From the NCBI GenBank assembly GCA_964023205.1, contig OZ026835.1, forward strand, positions 19,746,246 to 19,810,245: a DNA stretch of 64,000 nt, written 5' to 3'. The DNA comes from Lutraria lutraria (lineage: Eukaryota > Mollusca > Bivalvia > Venerida > Mactridae). The position numbers and the translations under genes were made by a program. The notes below the pieces were generated by a model that saw only the letters and a program-made list of their open reading frames with translations, was not told where the DNA came from and made no database searches. Shown piece after piece: positions 22,311-35,308 of this stretch (its first letter is position 1; every line of letters begins with the position of its first letter).

Positions 22311-23284
22311 CTTCTCAAATATATCATAACTGTGCATTATGGGATTCATATTCGTGAAGCGAGGCTTTGAATATGAATGTACTTCTGCTACAAACACTAA
22401 TTCCATATTGGGTGATAGTGGTGAAAAAGGGTGATAGGGACACAAAACAAATAAGTTTGATATCAATAATGTATTAATAATATAAAACAATAGCAAGATA
22501 CAAAACAATAATAGATAATTGGCATACTGAAGCATATTTACAAATAAACACTTGACAAATTAAAAGCACATTAGCTCGGCATAGTATTAAGAATTAGATT
22601 CGATCTAATATACAAAGCTCTGTGTCCAGTTATACACTGCAAAGGTACATACATACCTACTGCTCTTGCTTTCTGTACTCGTATAAGATCTATAAACTAT
22701 GACATGTTTTACCAACAGTTAATTTAATGAAATACAATTAGCTGAATAAAGAGAACTTGGGGAAAACAGCCTTTCTTATTTACAATATAATATAAAACTG
22801 TTAAGTCGGAGAAGATAAATCTGTTACCAAAGACCTAGCTGTACTATATATAGGTCTTTGCTGTTACACATGTAGTGCTCAAGTAAATGTAATACATTCT
22901 ATTGATAGATATGACGATTAAAGCAGAATTATGTTCATTATATAGATACGATTGCATATACATGTACTAGCACTCACTGTGGTCAAACAGGACAACTTTA
23001 CATTGTTTCTACTGACCAGTCAACCAATTATGACTCTATGTTCCATGGGTTAAGGTAAATAAGCCATCTCAGTTTACATGGAGGACTATATTTATGAAAT
23101 TTGTTGAAATTAAGATCAGAAGAGTACACTAGATGACCTATATCATTCTCCAGAGTGCCAAATATTGATACATGTATGTATCAACCAACAGTGGCCAATT
23201 AAATTGAACTAAATTACAATTATTGATGTTAGATACATTAAATCATGTCTTCATACTTGTGTGAACTGAGACATTGGAAATAGA
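22311..23284. other. AT-rich spacer between arrays
   Basis: No gene is recognised. It holds one small hairpin at 22829-22859. Confidence 0.4.
22829..22859. other. Hairpin, 9-bp perfect stem
   Basis: AAAGACCTA (22829-22837) pairs with TAGGTCTTT (22851-22859) across a 13-nt loop. It is isolated, with no T-run or gene next to it, and its function is unknown. Confidence 0.4.
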
Positions 23285-23475
23285 CTTGTAAACATATAAC
23301 ACCACCACCAACTATCTCTCATTTATGTGCAGTAACTTGTAAACCCCAACAACATACATCTCTTGTCTTCAGTAACTTGTGAATGTCAACTATTCCATAC
23401 AACAATTAGCTCTTGTCTACAGTTTATTGTTAACCTCAAATACTTGCAAAATACAACCAACTCTTGTCTTTAGAC
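23285..23475 (+). repeat. Decayed units of the 51-bp minisatellite
   Basis: Segments such as aacttgtaaaccccaacaac, catctcttgtcttcagtaac and aacctcaaatacttgcaaaa follow the order of the 51-bp unit but are heavily diverged. Confidence 0.45.
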
Positions 23476-24096
23476 TTGCAACACTTCCTCGTCAGCTTTT
23501 TCTACAACCCCATAAATTAATTCTTGGCGATATTGTGATTTTGGGATCATCTTTTTCATCTTAATGAGCTCTTGACAATAAAATAATTTCACAGTCATAT
23601 TTTGAATAAATACCCTAATTAAGGACCTAATTTGATGTGTATTAACAGAATCTTGATTCAATGAACTTATTAATGAGTTTATGCAATGTGCATGAATTGT
23701 AAACATACTTTTAACGGAATTGTTATTGCAATATTTATTTACATATTCCACAGTCATATTTTGATTAAACACCCTAATTAATGACCTTAACTGATGTGTA
23801 TTAACAGAATCTTGATTCAATGACCTAATTAAAGAGTTTATGAAATGTGCATGAATTGTAAACATATTTTTAACGGAATTGTTATTGCAATATTTATTTA
23901 CATATTTCACAGTCATATTTTGATTAAATACCCTAATTAATGACCTAATCTGATGTGTATTAACAGAATCTTGATTTAATGACCTTATTAATGAGTTCAT
24001 GCAATGTGCATGAATTTTATCCATACTTAGCATTGAAATATTGCCAGGATATTTGTTTTCAAACTTTACCGCATATAGTTTTGTTGCAAAATACAT
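23470..24096 (-). repeat. First satellite block, reading frame running into non-satellite tail
   Basis: The minus-strand frame starts at the conserved block ATG (24094-24096), runs through three monomers and continues past the satellite edge into about 35 codons of different composition (QELIKMKKMIPKSQYRQEL, then EKADEEVLQV) before a stop at 23470. The tail is charged and unlike the repeat. Whether it is a decayed exon or chance is not known. Confidence 0.4.
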
Positions 24097-25617
24097 TATT
24101 ATGAATATATCAGACTGAAATGGCTAATATTCATGTTACAAATCCCGTTTGATACTTCACATACAGTATTTGATTAATTACCCTAGCTATTAAGGCCAAA
24201 ATATAATGAAATTAATGCGGTGTTTATTTAAATGTTTCATTGCAGAATCTTGATTCAATGACCTTATAAATGAGTTTATGCAATGGGCATGAATTGTAAA
24301 CATACTTTTAACGGAATTGTTATTGCAATATTTATTTACATATTTCACAGTCATATTTTGCTAAAATACCCTAATTAATGACCTAATTTGATGTGTATTA
24401 ATAGAATATTGATTCAATGAACTTATTAATGAGTTTATGCAATGTGCATGAATTGTAAACATACTTTTAACGGAATTGTTATTGCAATATTTCTTTACAT
24501 ATTCCACAGTCATATTTTGATTAAATACCCTAATTAATGACCTTAACTGATGTCCATTAACAGAATCTTGATTAAATGACCTAATTAATGAGTTTATGCA
24601 ATGTGCATGAATTGTAAACATGCCTTTAACGGAATTATTATTGCGATATTTATTTACATATTTCATTGTCATATTTTGATCAAATACCCTAATTAATAAC
24701 CTTATATGATGTGGATTAACTGTTACATTCAAACTAAAATGAAATGACCTAATTAATGAGTTCATACAATGTTCATGAATTACATACATGCTTTTGATTG
24801 AATTATTGCCAGGATATTTGTTATTAAACTTTACCGCATATAGTTTTGTTGAAAAACACATTATTATGAATACATCAGACTGAAATGGCTAATATTCATG
24901 TTACAAATCCCGTTTGATACTTTATATACAGTATTTTGATTAATTACCCTAGTTATTAAGGCCAAAATATAATGAAATTAATGCGGTGTTTATTTAAATG
25001 TTTCATTGCAGAATCTTGATTCAATGACCTTATAAATGAGTTTATGCAATGGGCATGAATTGTAAACATACATTTAACGGAATTGTTATAGCAATATTTA
25101 TTTACATATTTCACAGCCATATTTTGATTAAATACCCTAATTAATGACCTTAACTGATGTGTATTAACAGAATCCTGATTCAATGAACTTATTAATGAGT
25201 TCATGCAATGTGTATAAATTGTAAACATATTTTAACGGAATTGTTATTGCAATATTTATTTAGATATTTGACAGTCATATTTTGATTAAATACCCTAATT
25301 AATGACCTAATCTGATGTGTATTAACAGAATCTTGATCAAATGACCTAATTAATGAGTTCATACAATGTTCATGAAATATATCCATACTTACCATTTACT
25401 TATTGCCAGAATATTTGTTTTCAATTTTTACCGCATATAGTTTTGTTGAAAAATACATTATTATGAATATATCAGACTGAAATGGCTATTGTTCATGTTA
25501 CAAATCCCGTTTGGTACTTTACATACAGTATTTGATTAATTACCCTAGTTATTAAGGCCCAAATATAAAGAAATTAATGCGGTGTTTATTTAAATGTTTC
25601 GTTGCAGAATCTTCATT
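24087..25617. repeat. Duplicated satellite segment, left copy
   Basis: This segment matches 27478-29008 almost base for base at a constant offset of 3391 (3390 after a 1-base indel in a T-run near 25417). It shows private variants such as tgctaaaatacc and acattcaaactaaaatgaaa. Confidence 0.8.
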
Positions 25618-25861
25618 CAATTAACTTAATGAGTTAATGCAATTTGCATGAATTGTAAACATACTTTTAACGGAATTGTTATTGCAATATTTATTTACAT
25701 ATTTCATAGTCATATTTTGATTAAATACCCTAATTAAAGACCTTAACTGATGTGTATTAACAGAATCTTGATTCAATGACCTAATTAATGACTTTATGCA
25801 ATGTGCATGAATTGTAAACATATTTTTAACGGATTGTTATTGCAATATTTATTTATTTATT

Positions 25862-27277
25862 AAAGCTATTTATCACAATGTTCAATCATGTGTAAAAGAT
25901 ATGCAACAAATGTCATTTTCGGAGGTTTTTAAAGTCACACTTGGTCTTAAACAAGGTGAACCTTTATCCCCTCTACTATTCATTTTATTCGTAAACGATA
26001 TTAATACTTATTTAAGTGTGGAGAACTTAACGGAAAATGACTTACGCATGCTGTCAATAAACTTGTTATTATTTGCGGACGATATAGCTCTTTTCACAAC
26101 ATCACCGATAAGCTTACAACATCAATTAGACGCTATTTACAATTATTCAAATACATGGGGCTTGAAAATTAATGTCAATAAGACTAAAATATGCGTCTTT
26201 GAACCACGTAAAACTAATTGTAACAATAACTGGTATATTAACGATGAACCTGTGGAAGTTGTTGATAAGTTTTGCTATCTAGGAATCACATTTCACTATA
26301 CTGGAAGCATGAAATATGCCGTAAATTCGCTAAACGATCAGGCACTTCGAGCATATAATAATTTAATATCCGTATTTAGTAGAATAAGGCTTGACGTCAA
26401 GACGAAACTCAGATTATTTGATAGCCTAGTTGTCCCTATTATTCTCTATGGCTCAGAAGTATGGGTAATATACGATTATAAAGAAGTTGATAAAATACAT
26501 TTAAGATTTTGCAAATACGTACTAGGAGTCCGAAAACAAACTTCTAATGCAGCAGTACTAGGGGAGCTGGGAAGATAACCACTATCAGTTATAGCTAAAC
26601 AACGTTTTGTTAAATTCTGGCTGAAACTAAAATCGTCTAATCAATCTCCTATGCAAAGAATTTATCTTGAACAATTAAATATTATTCATAACTGCAATAA
26701 TAATAACGTTATTAAAAAACTTTGGTGTTATAATGCTAGATCTGTTATCAATAATCTAGGATTTAATTTTTTATGGGATAAAGAAAATGTTATCACAAAT
26801 TGGGTAAATACATTAAAACAGCGACTCCGCGATCAATATATTCAAACATGGGCGACAACAATAAGCAATCAACCTAAACTGTATTATTACAGCTTATTTA
26901 AAAACGAATTTAAGTACGAAGACTACTTGGATTACATAAAGAATGACACTTATAGAATTGGATTAACTAAATTTCGTCTTAGTGCACACTCGCTCGAAAT
27001 CGAATTGGGTAGATATTCTAGTGTTCCTCGTCCAAATCGTTTATGTAAAATGTGCAATCAACATGTAATCGAATCTGAATATCACTTTCTTTGCACTTGT
27101 ACAGATTATTCAACTTTACGAAATAAATTTAATATGAATTCTAGTTGGTCCAGTCTTGGTTTGTTTAGAAAATTACTGTCCTATAACAGTAAGAAAACAA
27201 TTATATATGTAGCAAAATTTATTCATTACGCAATGAAATATAGACAGGAAAAAATTGATTTAATGGCTGCTTCTTAA
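25862..27277 (+). pseudogene. LINE reverse transcriptase fragment, one nonsense codon
   Basis: The frame opens at the truncation point (KAIYHNVQSCV), equivalent to about residue 134 of the RT at 12047. It shows GLKQGEPLSP, FADD (catalytic Asp pair), ILYGSEVW and GELGR, then an in-frame TAA at 26576-26578. The same frame continues (PLSVIAKQRFVKFW) to the CX2CX9HX4C knuckle (CKMCNQHV...) and ends at 27277. The fingers and first catalytic Asp motif are absent through truncation, so it cannot be active. Apart from the stop, the frame is undamaged, suggesting a fairly recent insertion. Confidence 0.85.
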
Positions 27278-27471
27278 ACATTCTTATTTAACTATCAATA
27301 GATTAGCAACATAGATATGTATTGATTTGATTATTGTATGTATTATTTACAATAATGTATGTTTATATGTTTTGTGTTATTTGTGTCATGGACATACGTC
27401 TTATACATGTGTAAAATTGTAAATGGCCAAAGGCATACTTACATGTCGATTTGCAAATAAATTGTATTGTA
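25862..27471 (+). mobile_element. 5'-truncated LINE inserted in the satellite
   Basis: It begins abruptly inside the RT domain and runs through the 3' UTR to an ATTGT simple-repeat tail. The 3' UTR shares tgtaaatggc and gcaaataaat segments with the LINE at 9.6-14 kb, so the two belong to related subfamilies. The satellite phase differs on the two sides (left stops within gcaatatttattta, right resumes at ttgaaaaatacatt), so insertion came with loss or rearrangement of satellite DNA. 5' truncation is usual for LINEs that stop reverse transcription early. Confidence 0.85.
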
Positions 27472-27477
27472 TTATTG

Positions 27478-29008
27478 AAAAATACATTATTATGAATATA
27501 TCAGACTGAAATGGCTAATATTCATGTTACAAATCCCGTTTGATACTTCAAATACAGTATTTGATTAATTACCCTAGTTATTAAGGCCAAAATATAATGA
27601 AATTAATGCGGTGTTTATTTAAATGTTTCATTGCAGAATCTTGATTCAATGACCTTATAAATGAGTTTATGCAATGGGCATGAATTGTAAACATACTTTT
27701 AACGGAATTGTTATTGCAATATTTATTTACATATTTCACAGTCATATTTTGCTAAAATACCCTAATTAATGACCTAATTTGATGTGTATTAATAGAATAT
27801 TGATTCAATGAACTTATTAATGAGTTTATGCAATGTGCATGAATTGTAAACATACTTTTAACGGAATTGTTATTGCAATATTTATTTACATATTCCACAG
27901 TCATATTTTGATTAAATACCCTAATTAATGACCTTAACTGATGTCCATTAACAGAATCTTGATTAAATGACCTAATTAATGAGTTTATGCAATGTGCATG
28001 AATTGTAAACATGCCTTTAACGGAATTATTATTGCGATATTTATTTACATATTTCATTGTCATATTTTGATCAAATACCCTAATTAATAACCTTATATGA
28101 TGTGGATTAACTGTTACATTCAAACTAAAATGAAATGACCTAATTAATGAGTTCATACAATGTTCATGAATTACATACATGCTTTTGATTGAATTATTGC
28201 CAGGATATTTGTTATTAAACTTTACCGCATATAGTTTTGTTGAAAAACACATTATTATGAATACATCAGACTGAAATGGCTAATATTCATGTTACAAATC
28301 CCGTTTGATACTTTATATACAGTATTTTGATTAATTACCCTAGTTATTAAGGCCAAAATATAATGAAATTAATGCGGTGTTTATTTAAATGTTTCATTGC
28401 AGAATCTTGATTCAATGACCTTATAAATGAGTTTATGCAATGGGCATGAATTGTAAACATACATTTAACGGAATTGTTATAGCAATATTTATTTACATAT
28501 TTCACAGCTATATTGTGATTAAATACCCTAATTAATGACCTTAACTGATGTGTATTAACAGAATCCTGATTCAATGACCTAATTAATGAGTTCATGCAAT
28601 GTGTATAAATTGTAAACATATTTTAACGGAATTGTTATTGCAATATTTATTTAGATATTTGACAGTCATATTTTGATTAAATACCCTAATTAATGACCTA
28701 ATCTGATGTGTATTAACAGAATCTTGATCAAATGACCTTATTAATGAGTTCATACAATGTTCATGAAATATATCCATACTTACCATTTACTTATTGCCAG
28801 AATATTTGTTTTCAATTTTACCGCATATAGTTTTGTTGAAAAATACATTATTATGAATATATCAGACTGAAATGGCTATTGTTCATGTTACAAATCCCGT
28901 TTGGTACTTTACATACAGTATTTGATTAATTACCCTAGTTATTAAGGCCCAAATATAAAGAAATTAATGCGGTGTTTATTTAAATGTTTCGTTGCAGAAT
29001 CTTCATTC
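27478..29008. repeat. Duplicated satellite segment, right copy
   Basis: It is the partner of 24087-25617 and starts directly at the 3' tail of the inserted LINE. Beyond 29008 the similarity falls to the general level of the array. Confidence 0.8.
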
Positions 29009-30214
29009 AATGACCTTATAAATGAGTTTATGCAATGTTCTTGAATTGTAAACATACTTTTAACGGAATTGTTATTGCAATATTTATTTACATATTTCAG
29101 TCATATTTTGATTAAATATCCTAATTAAAGACCTTAACTGATGTGTTTTAACAGAATCCTGATTCAATGAACTTATAAATGAGTTTATGCAATGTTCTTG
29201 AATTGTAAACATACTTTTAACGGAATTGTTATTGCAATATTTATTTACATATTTCAGAGTCATATTTTGATTAAATACCCTAATTAATGACCTTAACTGA
29301 TGTGTATTAAAGAATCGTGATTCAATGACCTAATTAATGAGTTTATGCAATGTGCATGAATTGTATACATACTTTTAACGGAATTGTTATTGCAATATTT
29401 ATGTAGATATTTCACAGTCATATTTTGCTTAAATACCCTAATTAATGACCTAATTTGATGTGTATTAATAGAATATTGAATAAATGATCTAATTAATGAG
29501 TTTATGCGATGTGCATGAATTGTAAACATACCTTTTACGGAATTATTATTGCGATATTTATTTACATATTTCATTGTCATATTTTGATCAAATACCCTAA
29601 TTAATAACCTTATATGATGTATTAACTGTTACATTCAAACTAAAATGAAATGACCTAATTAATGAGTTCATACAATGTTCATGAATTGTATACATGCTTT
29701 GCATTTAATTATTGCCTGGATATTTGTTATTAAACTTTACCGCATATAGTTTTGTTGAAAAACACATTATTATGAATATATCAGACTGAAATGGCTAATA
29801 TTCATGTTACAAATCCCGTTTGATACTTTATATACAGTATTTTGATTAATTACCCTAGTTATTAAGGTCAAAATATAATGAAATTAATGCGGTGTTTATA
29901 TAAATGTTTCATTGCAGAATCTTGATTGAATGACCTTATAAATGTGTTTATGCAATGGGCATGAATTGTAAACATACTTTTAACGGAATTATTATTGTGA
30001 TATTTATTTATATATTTCATTGTCATATTTTGATCAAATACCCTAATTAATAACCTTATATGATATGCATTAACTGTTACATTCAAACTAAAATGAAATG
30101 ACCTAATTAATTAGTTCATACAATGTTCATGAATTGTATACATGCTTTGCATTGAATTATTGCCAGGATATTTGTTATTAAACTTTACCGCATATAGTTT
30201 TGTTGAAAAACACA

Positions 30215-31608
30215 TTATTATGAATACATCAGACTGAAAATGCTAATATTCATGTTACAAATCCCGTTTGATACTTTATATACAGTATTTTGATCAATTA
30301 CCCTAGTTATTAAGGCCAAAATATAATGAAATTAATGCGGTGTTTATTTAAATGTTTCATTGCAACTTCTTGATTGAATGACCTTATAAATGAGTTTATG
30401 CAATGGGCATGAATTGTAAACATACTTTTAACGGAATTGTCATTACAATATTTATGTAGATATTTCACAGTCATATTTTGATTAAATACCCTAATTAATG
30501 ACCTAATTTGATGTGTATTAACAGAATCTTGATTCAATGATCTTATTAATGACTTTATGCAATGGGCATGAATTGTAAACATACTTTCAAAGGAATTATT
30601 ATTGCCATATTTATTTACATATTTCACAGTCATATTTTGATTAAATACCCTAATTAATGACCTTAACTGATGTGTATTAACAGAATCCTGATTCAATGAC
30701 CTAATTAATGAGTTTATGCAAAATGCATGAATTGTAAACATACTTTTAACTGAATTGTTATTACAATATTTATGTAGATATTTCACAGTCATATTTTGAT
30801 TAAATACCCTAATTAATGACCTAATTTGATGTGTATTAACAGAATCTTGATTCAATGAACTTATTAATGACTTTATGCAATGTGCTTGATTTTTAAACAT
30901 ACTTTTAACGGAATTGTTATTGCAACATTTATTTACATATTTCACAGTCATATTATGATAAAATACCCTAATTAATGACCTTATCTGATGTGTATTAACA
31001 TAATCTTGATTAAATGACCTTATTAATGAGTTTATGCAATGGGCATGAATTGTAAACATACTTTTAACGGAATTATTATTGCCATATTTATTTACATACT
31101 TCACAGTCATATTTTGATTAAATACCCTAATTAATGACCTTAACTGATGTGTATTAACAGAATCCTGATTCAATGACCTAATTAATGAGTTTATGCAATA
31201 TGCATGAATTGTAAACATACTTTTAACAGAATTGTTATTGCAATATTTATTTAGATATTTGACAGTCATATTTTGATTAAATACCCTAATTAATGACCTA
31301 ATTTGATGTGTATTAACAGAATCTTGATTCAATGAACTTATTAATGAGTTTATGCAATGGACATGAATTGTAAACAAACTTTTAACGGAATTGTTATTGC
31401 AATATTTATTTACATATTTCACAGTCATATTTTGATTAAATACCCTAATTAAAGACCTTAACTGATGTGTATTAACAGAATCTTGATTTAATGACCTTAT
31501 TAATGATTTCATGCAATGTGCATGAATTTTATCCATACTTAGCATTGAAATATTGCCAGGATATTTGTTTTCAAACTTTACCGCATATAGTTTTGTTGAA
31601 AAATACAT
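30215..31608 (-). repeat. Satellite block with 432-codon minus-strand frame (30310-31608)
   Basis: The block is 1393 bp: spacer plus seven internal monomers. The reading frame starts at a true ATG (MYFSTKLYAVKFENKYPG...) and ends with NFIIFWP and TAA. Repeated peptide elements are NSLIRSLNQDSVNTHQ and RSLIRVFNQNMTVKY. There is no similarity to a known protein family, no signal peptide and no intron signal that I can support. I treat it as a repeat with an open frame, not a proven gene. Confidence 0.6.
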
Positions 31609-32522
31609 TATTATGAATATATCAGACTGAAATGGCTAATATTCATGTTACAAATCCCGTTTGATACTCACATACAGTATTTGATTAATTACCCTAGTTA
31701 TTAAGGCCAAAATATAATGAAATTAATGCGGTGTTTATTTAAATGTTTCATTGCAGAATCTTGATTCAATGACCTTATAAATGAGTTAATGCAATGGGCA
31801 TGAATTGTAAACATACTTTTAACGGAATTGTTATTGCAATATTTATTTACATATTTCACAGTCATATTTTGATTAAATACCCTTATTAATGACCTTATCT
31901 GATGTGTATTAACAGAATTTTGATTTACTGACCTTATTAATAAGTTTATGCAATGGGCATGAATTGTAAACATACTTTTAAAGGAATTATTATAGCCATA
32001 TTTATTTACATATTTCACAGTCATATTTTGATTAAATACCCTAATTAATGACCTTAACTGATGTGTATTAACAGAATCCTGATTCAATGACCTAATTAAT
32101 GAGTTTATGCAATATGCATGAATTGTAAACATACTTTTAACAGAATTGTTATTGCAATATTTATTTAGATATTTGACAGTCATATTTTGATTAAATACCC
32201 TAATTAATGACCTAATTTGATGTGTATTAACAGAATCTTGATTCAATGAACTTATTAATGAGTTTATGCAATGGACATGAATTGTAAACATACTTTTAAC
32301 GGAATTGTTATTGCAATATTTATTTACATATTTCACAGTCATATTTTGATTAAATACCCTAATTAAAGACCTTAACTGATGTGTATTAACAGAATCTTGA
32401 TTTAATGACCTTATTAATGAGTTCATGCAATGTGCATGAATTTTATCCATACTTAGCATTGAAATATTGCCAGGATATTTGTTTTCAAACTTTACCGCAT
32501 ATAGTTTTGTTGAAAAATACAT
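31609..32522 (-). repeat. Satellite block with 273-codon minus-strand frame (31701-32522)
   Basis: The same start and end peptides as the neighbouring blocks, but three monomers fewer; the length difference to the 432-codon frame is exactly 159 codons (3 x 53). Confidence 0.6.
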
Positions 32523-33914
32523 TATTATGAATATATCAGACTGAAATGGCTAATATTCATGTTACAAATCCCGTTTGATACTTCACATACAGTATTTGAT
32601 TAATTACCCTAGTTATTAAGGCCAAAATATAATGAAATTAATGCGGTGTTTATTTAAATGTTTCATTGCAGAATCTTGATTCAATGACCTTATAAATGAG
32701 TTTATGCAATGGGCATGAATTGTAAACATACTTTTAACGGAATTGTTATTGCAATATTTATTTACATATTTCACAGTCATATTTTGATTAAATACCCTTA
32801 TTAATGACCTTATCTGATGTGTATTAACAGAATTTTGATTTAATGACCTTATTAATAAGTTTATGCAATGGGCATGAATTGTAAACATACTTTTAAAGGA
32901 ATTATTATTGCCATATTTATTTACATATTTCACAGTCATATTTTGATTAAATACCCTAATTAATGACCTTAACTGATGTGTATTAACAGAATCCTGATTC
33001 AATGACCTAATTAATGAGTTTATGCAATATGCATGAATTGTAAACATACTTTTAACGGAATTGTTATTACAATATTTATGTAGATATTTCACAGTCATAT
33101 TTTGATTAAATACCCTAATTAATGACCTAATTTGATGTGTATTAACAGAATCTTGATTCAACAAACTTATTAATGACTTTATGCAATGTGCTTGAATTTT
33201 AAACATACTTTTAACGGAATTGTTATTGCAATATTTATTTACATATTTCACAGTCATATTATGATAAAATACCCTAATTAATGACCTTATCTGATGTGTA
33301 TTAACATAATCTTGATTAAATGACCTTATTAATGAGTTTATGCAATGGGCATGAATTGTAAACATACTTTTAACGGAATTATTATTGCCATATTTATTTA
33401 CATACTTCACAGTCATATTTTGATTAAATACCCTAATTAATGACCTTAACTGATGTGTATTAACAGATTCCTGATTCAATGACCTAATTAATGAGTTTAT
33501 GCAATATGCATGAATTGTAAACATACTTTTAACGGAATTGTTATTGCAATATTTATTTAGATATTTAACAGTCATATTTTGATTAAATACCCTAATTAAT
33601 GACCTAATTTGATGTGTATTAACAGAATCTTGATTCAATGAACTTATTAATGAGTTTATGCAATGGACATGAATTGTAAACAAACTTTTAACGGAATTGT
33701 TATTGCAATATTTATTTACATATTTCACAGTCATATTTTGATTAAATACCCTAATTAAAGACCTTAACTGATGTTTATTAACAGAATCTTGATTTAATGA
33801 CCTTATTAATGAGTTCATGCAATGTGCATGAATTTTATCCATACTTAGCATTGAAATATTGCCAGGATATTTGTTTTCAAACTTTACCGCATATAGTTTT
33901 GTTGAAAAATACAT
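32523..33914 (-). repeat. Satellite block with 432-codon minus-strand frame (32616-33914)
   Basis: It is nearly identical in length and order to the block at 30215-31608, with scattered substitutions and no stop in the frame. Confidence 0.6.
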
Positions 33915-35308
33915 TATTATGAATATATCAGACTGAAATGGCTAATATTCATGTTACAAATCCCGTTTGATACTTCACATACAGTATTTGATTAATTACC
34001 CTAGTTATTAAGGCCAAAATATAATGAAATTAATGCGGTGTTTATTTAAATGTTTCATTGCAGAATCTTGATTCAATGACCTTATAAATGAGTTTATGCA
34101 ATGGGCATGAAATGTAAACATACTTTTAACGGAATTGTTATTGCAATATTTATTTACATATTTCACAGTCATATTTTGATTAAATACCCTTATTAATGAC
34201 CTTATCTGATGTGTATTAACAGAATTTTGATTTAATGACCTTATTAATAAGTTTATGCAATGGGCATGAATTGTAAACATACTTTTAAAGGAATTATTAT
34301 TGCCATATTTATTTACTTACTTCACAGTCATATTTTGATTAAATACCCTAATTAATGACCTTAACTGATGTGTATTAACAGAATCCTGATTCAATGACCT
34401 AATTAATAAGTTTATGCAATATGCATGAATTGTAAACATACTTTTAACGGAATTGTTATTGCAATATTTATTTAGATATTTGACAGTCATATTTTGATTA
34501 AATACCCTAATTAATGACCTAATTTGATGTGTATTAACAGAATCTTGATTCAATGAACTTATTAATGAGTTTATGCAATGGACATGAATTGTAAACAAAC
34601 TTTTAACGGAATTGTTATTGCAATATTTATTTACATATTTCACAGTCATATTTTGATTAAATACCCTAATTAAAGACCTTAACTGATGTGTATTAACAGA
34701 ATCTTGATTTAATGACCTTATTAATGACTTCATGCAATGTGCTTGAATTTTAAACATACTTTTAACGGAATTGTTATTGCAACATTTATTTACATATTTC
34801 ACAGTCATATTATGATAAAATACCCTAATTAATGACCTTATCTGATGTGTATTAACAGAATCCTGATTCAATGACCTAATTAATAAGTTTATGCAATATG
34901 CATGAATTGTAAACATACTTTTAACGGAATTGTTATTGCAATATTTATTTAGATATTTGACAGTCATATTTTGATTAAATACCCTAATTAATGACCTAAT
35001 TTGATGTGTATTAACAGAATCTTGATTCAATGAACTTATTAATGAGTTTATGCAATGGACATGAATTGTAAACAAACTTTTAACGGAATTGTTATTGCAA
35101 TATTTATTTACATATTTCACAGTCATATTTTGATTAAATACCCTAATTAAAGACCTTAACTGATGTGTATTAACAGAATCTTGATTTAATGACCTTATTA
35201 ATGAGTTCATGCAATGTGCATGAATTTTATCCATACTTAGCATTGAAATATTGCCAGGATATTTGTTTTCAAACTTTACCGCATATAGTTTTGTTGAAAA
35301 ATACATTA
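33915..35308 (-). repeat. Satellite block with frame broken by one stop
   Basis: The frame runs from the ATG at 35304-35306 down to a TAA at 34317-34319, created by a single change (tttacttacttcac where others have tttacatatttcac). It resumes through 34008-34316. This block shows that an open frame is not strictly kept. Confidence 0.6.
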
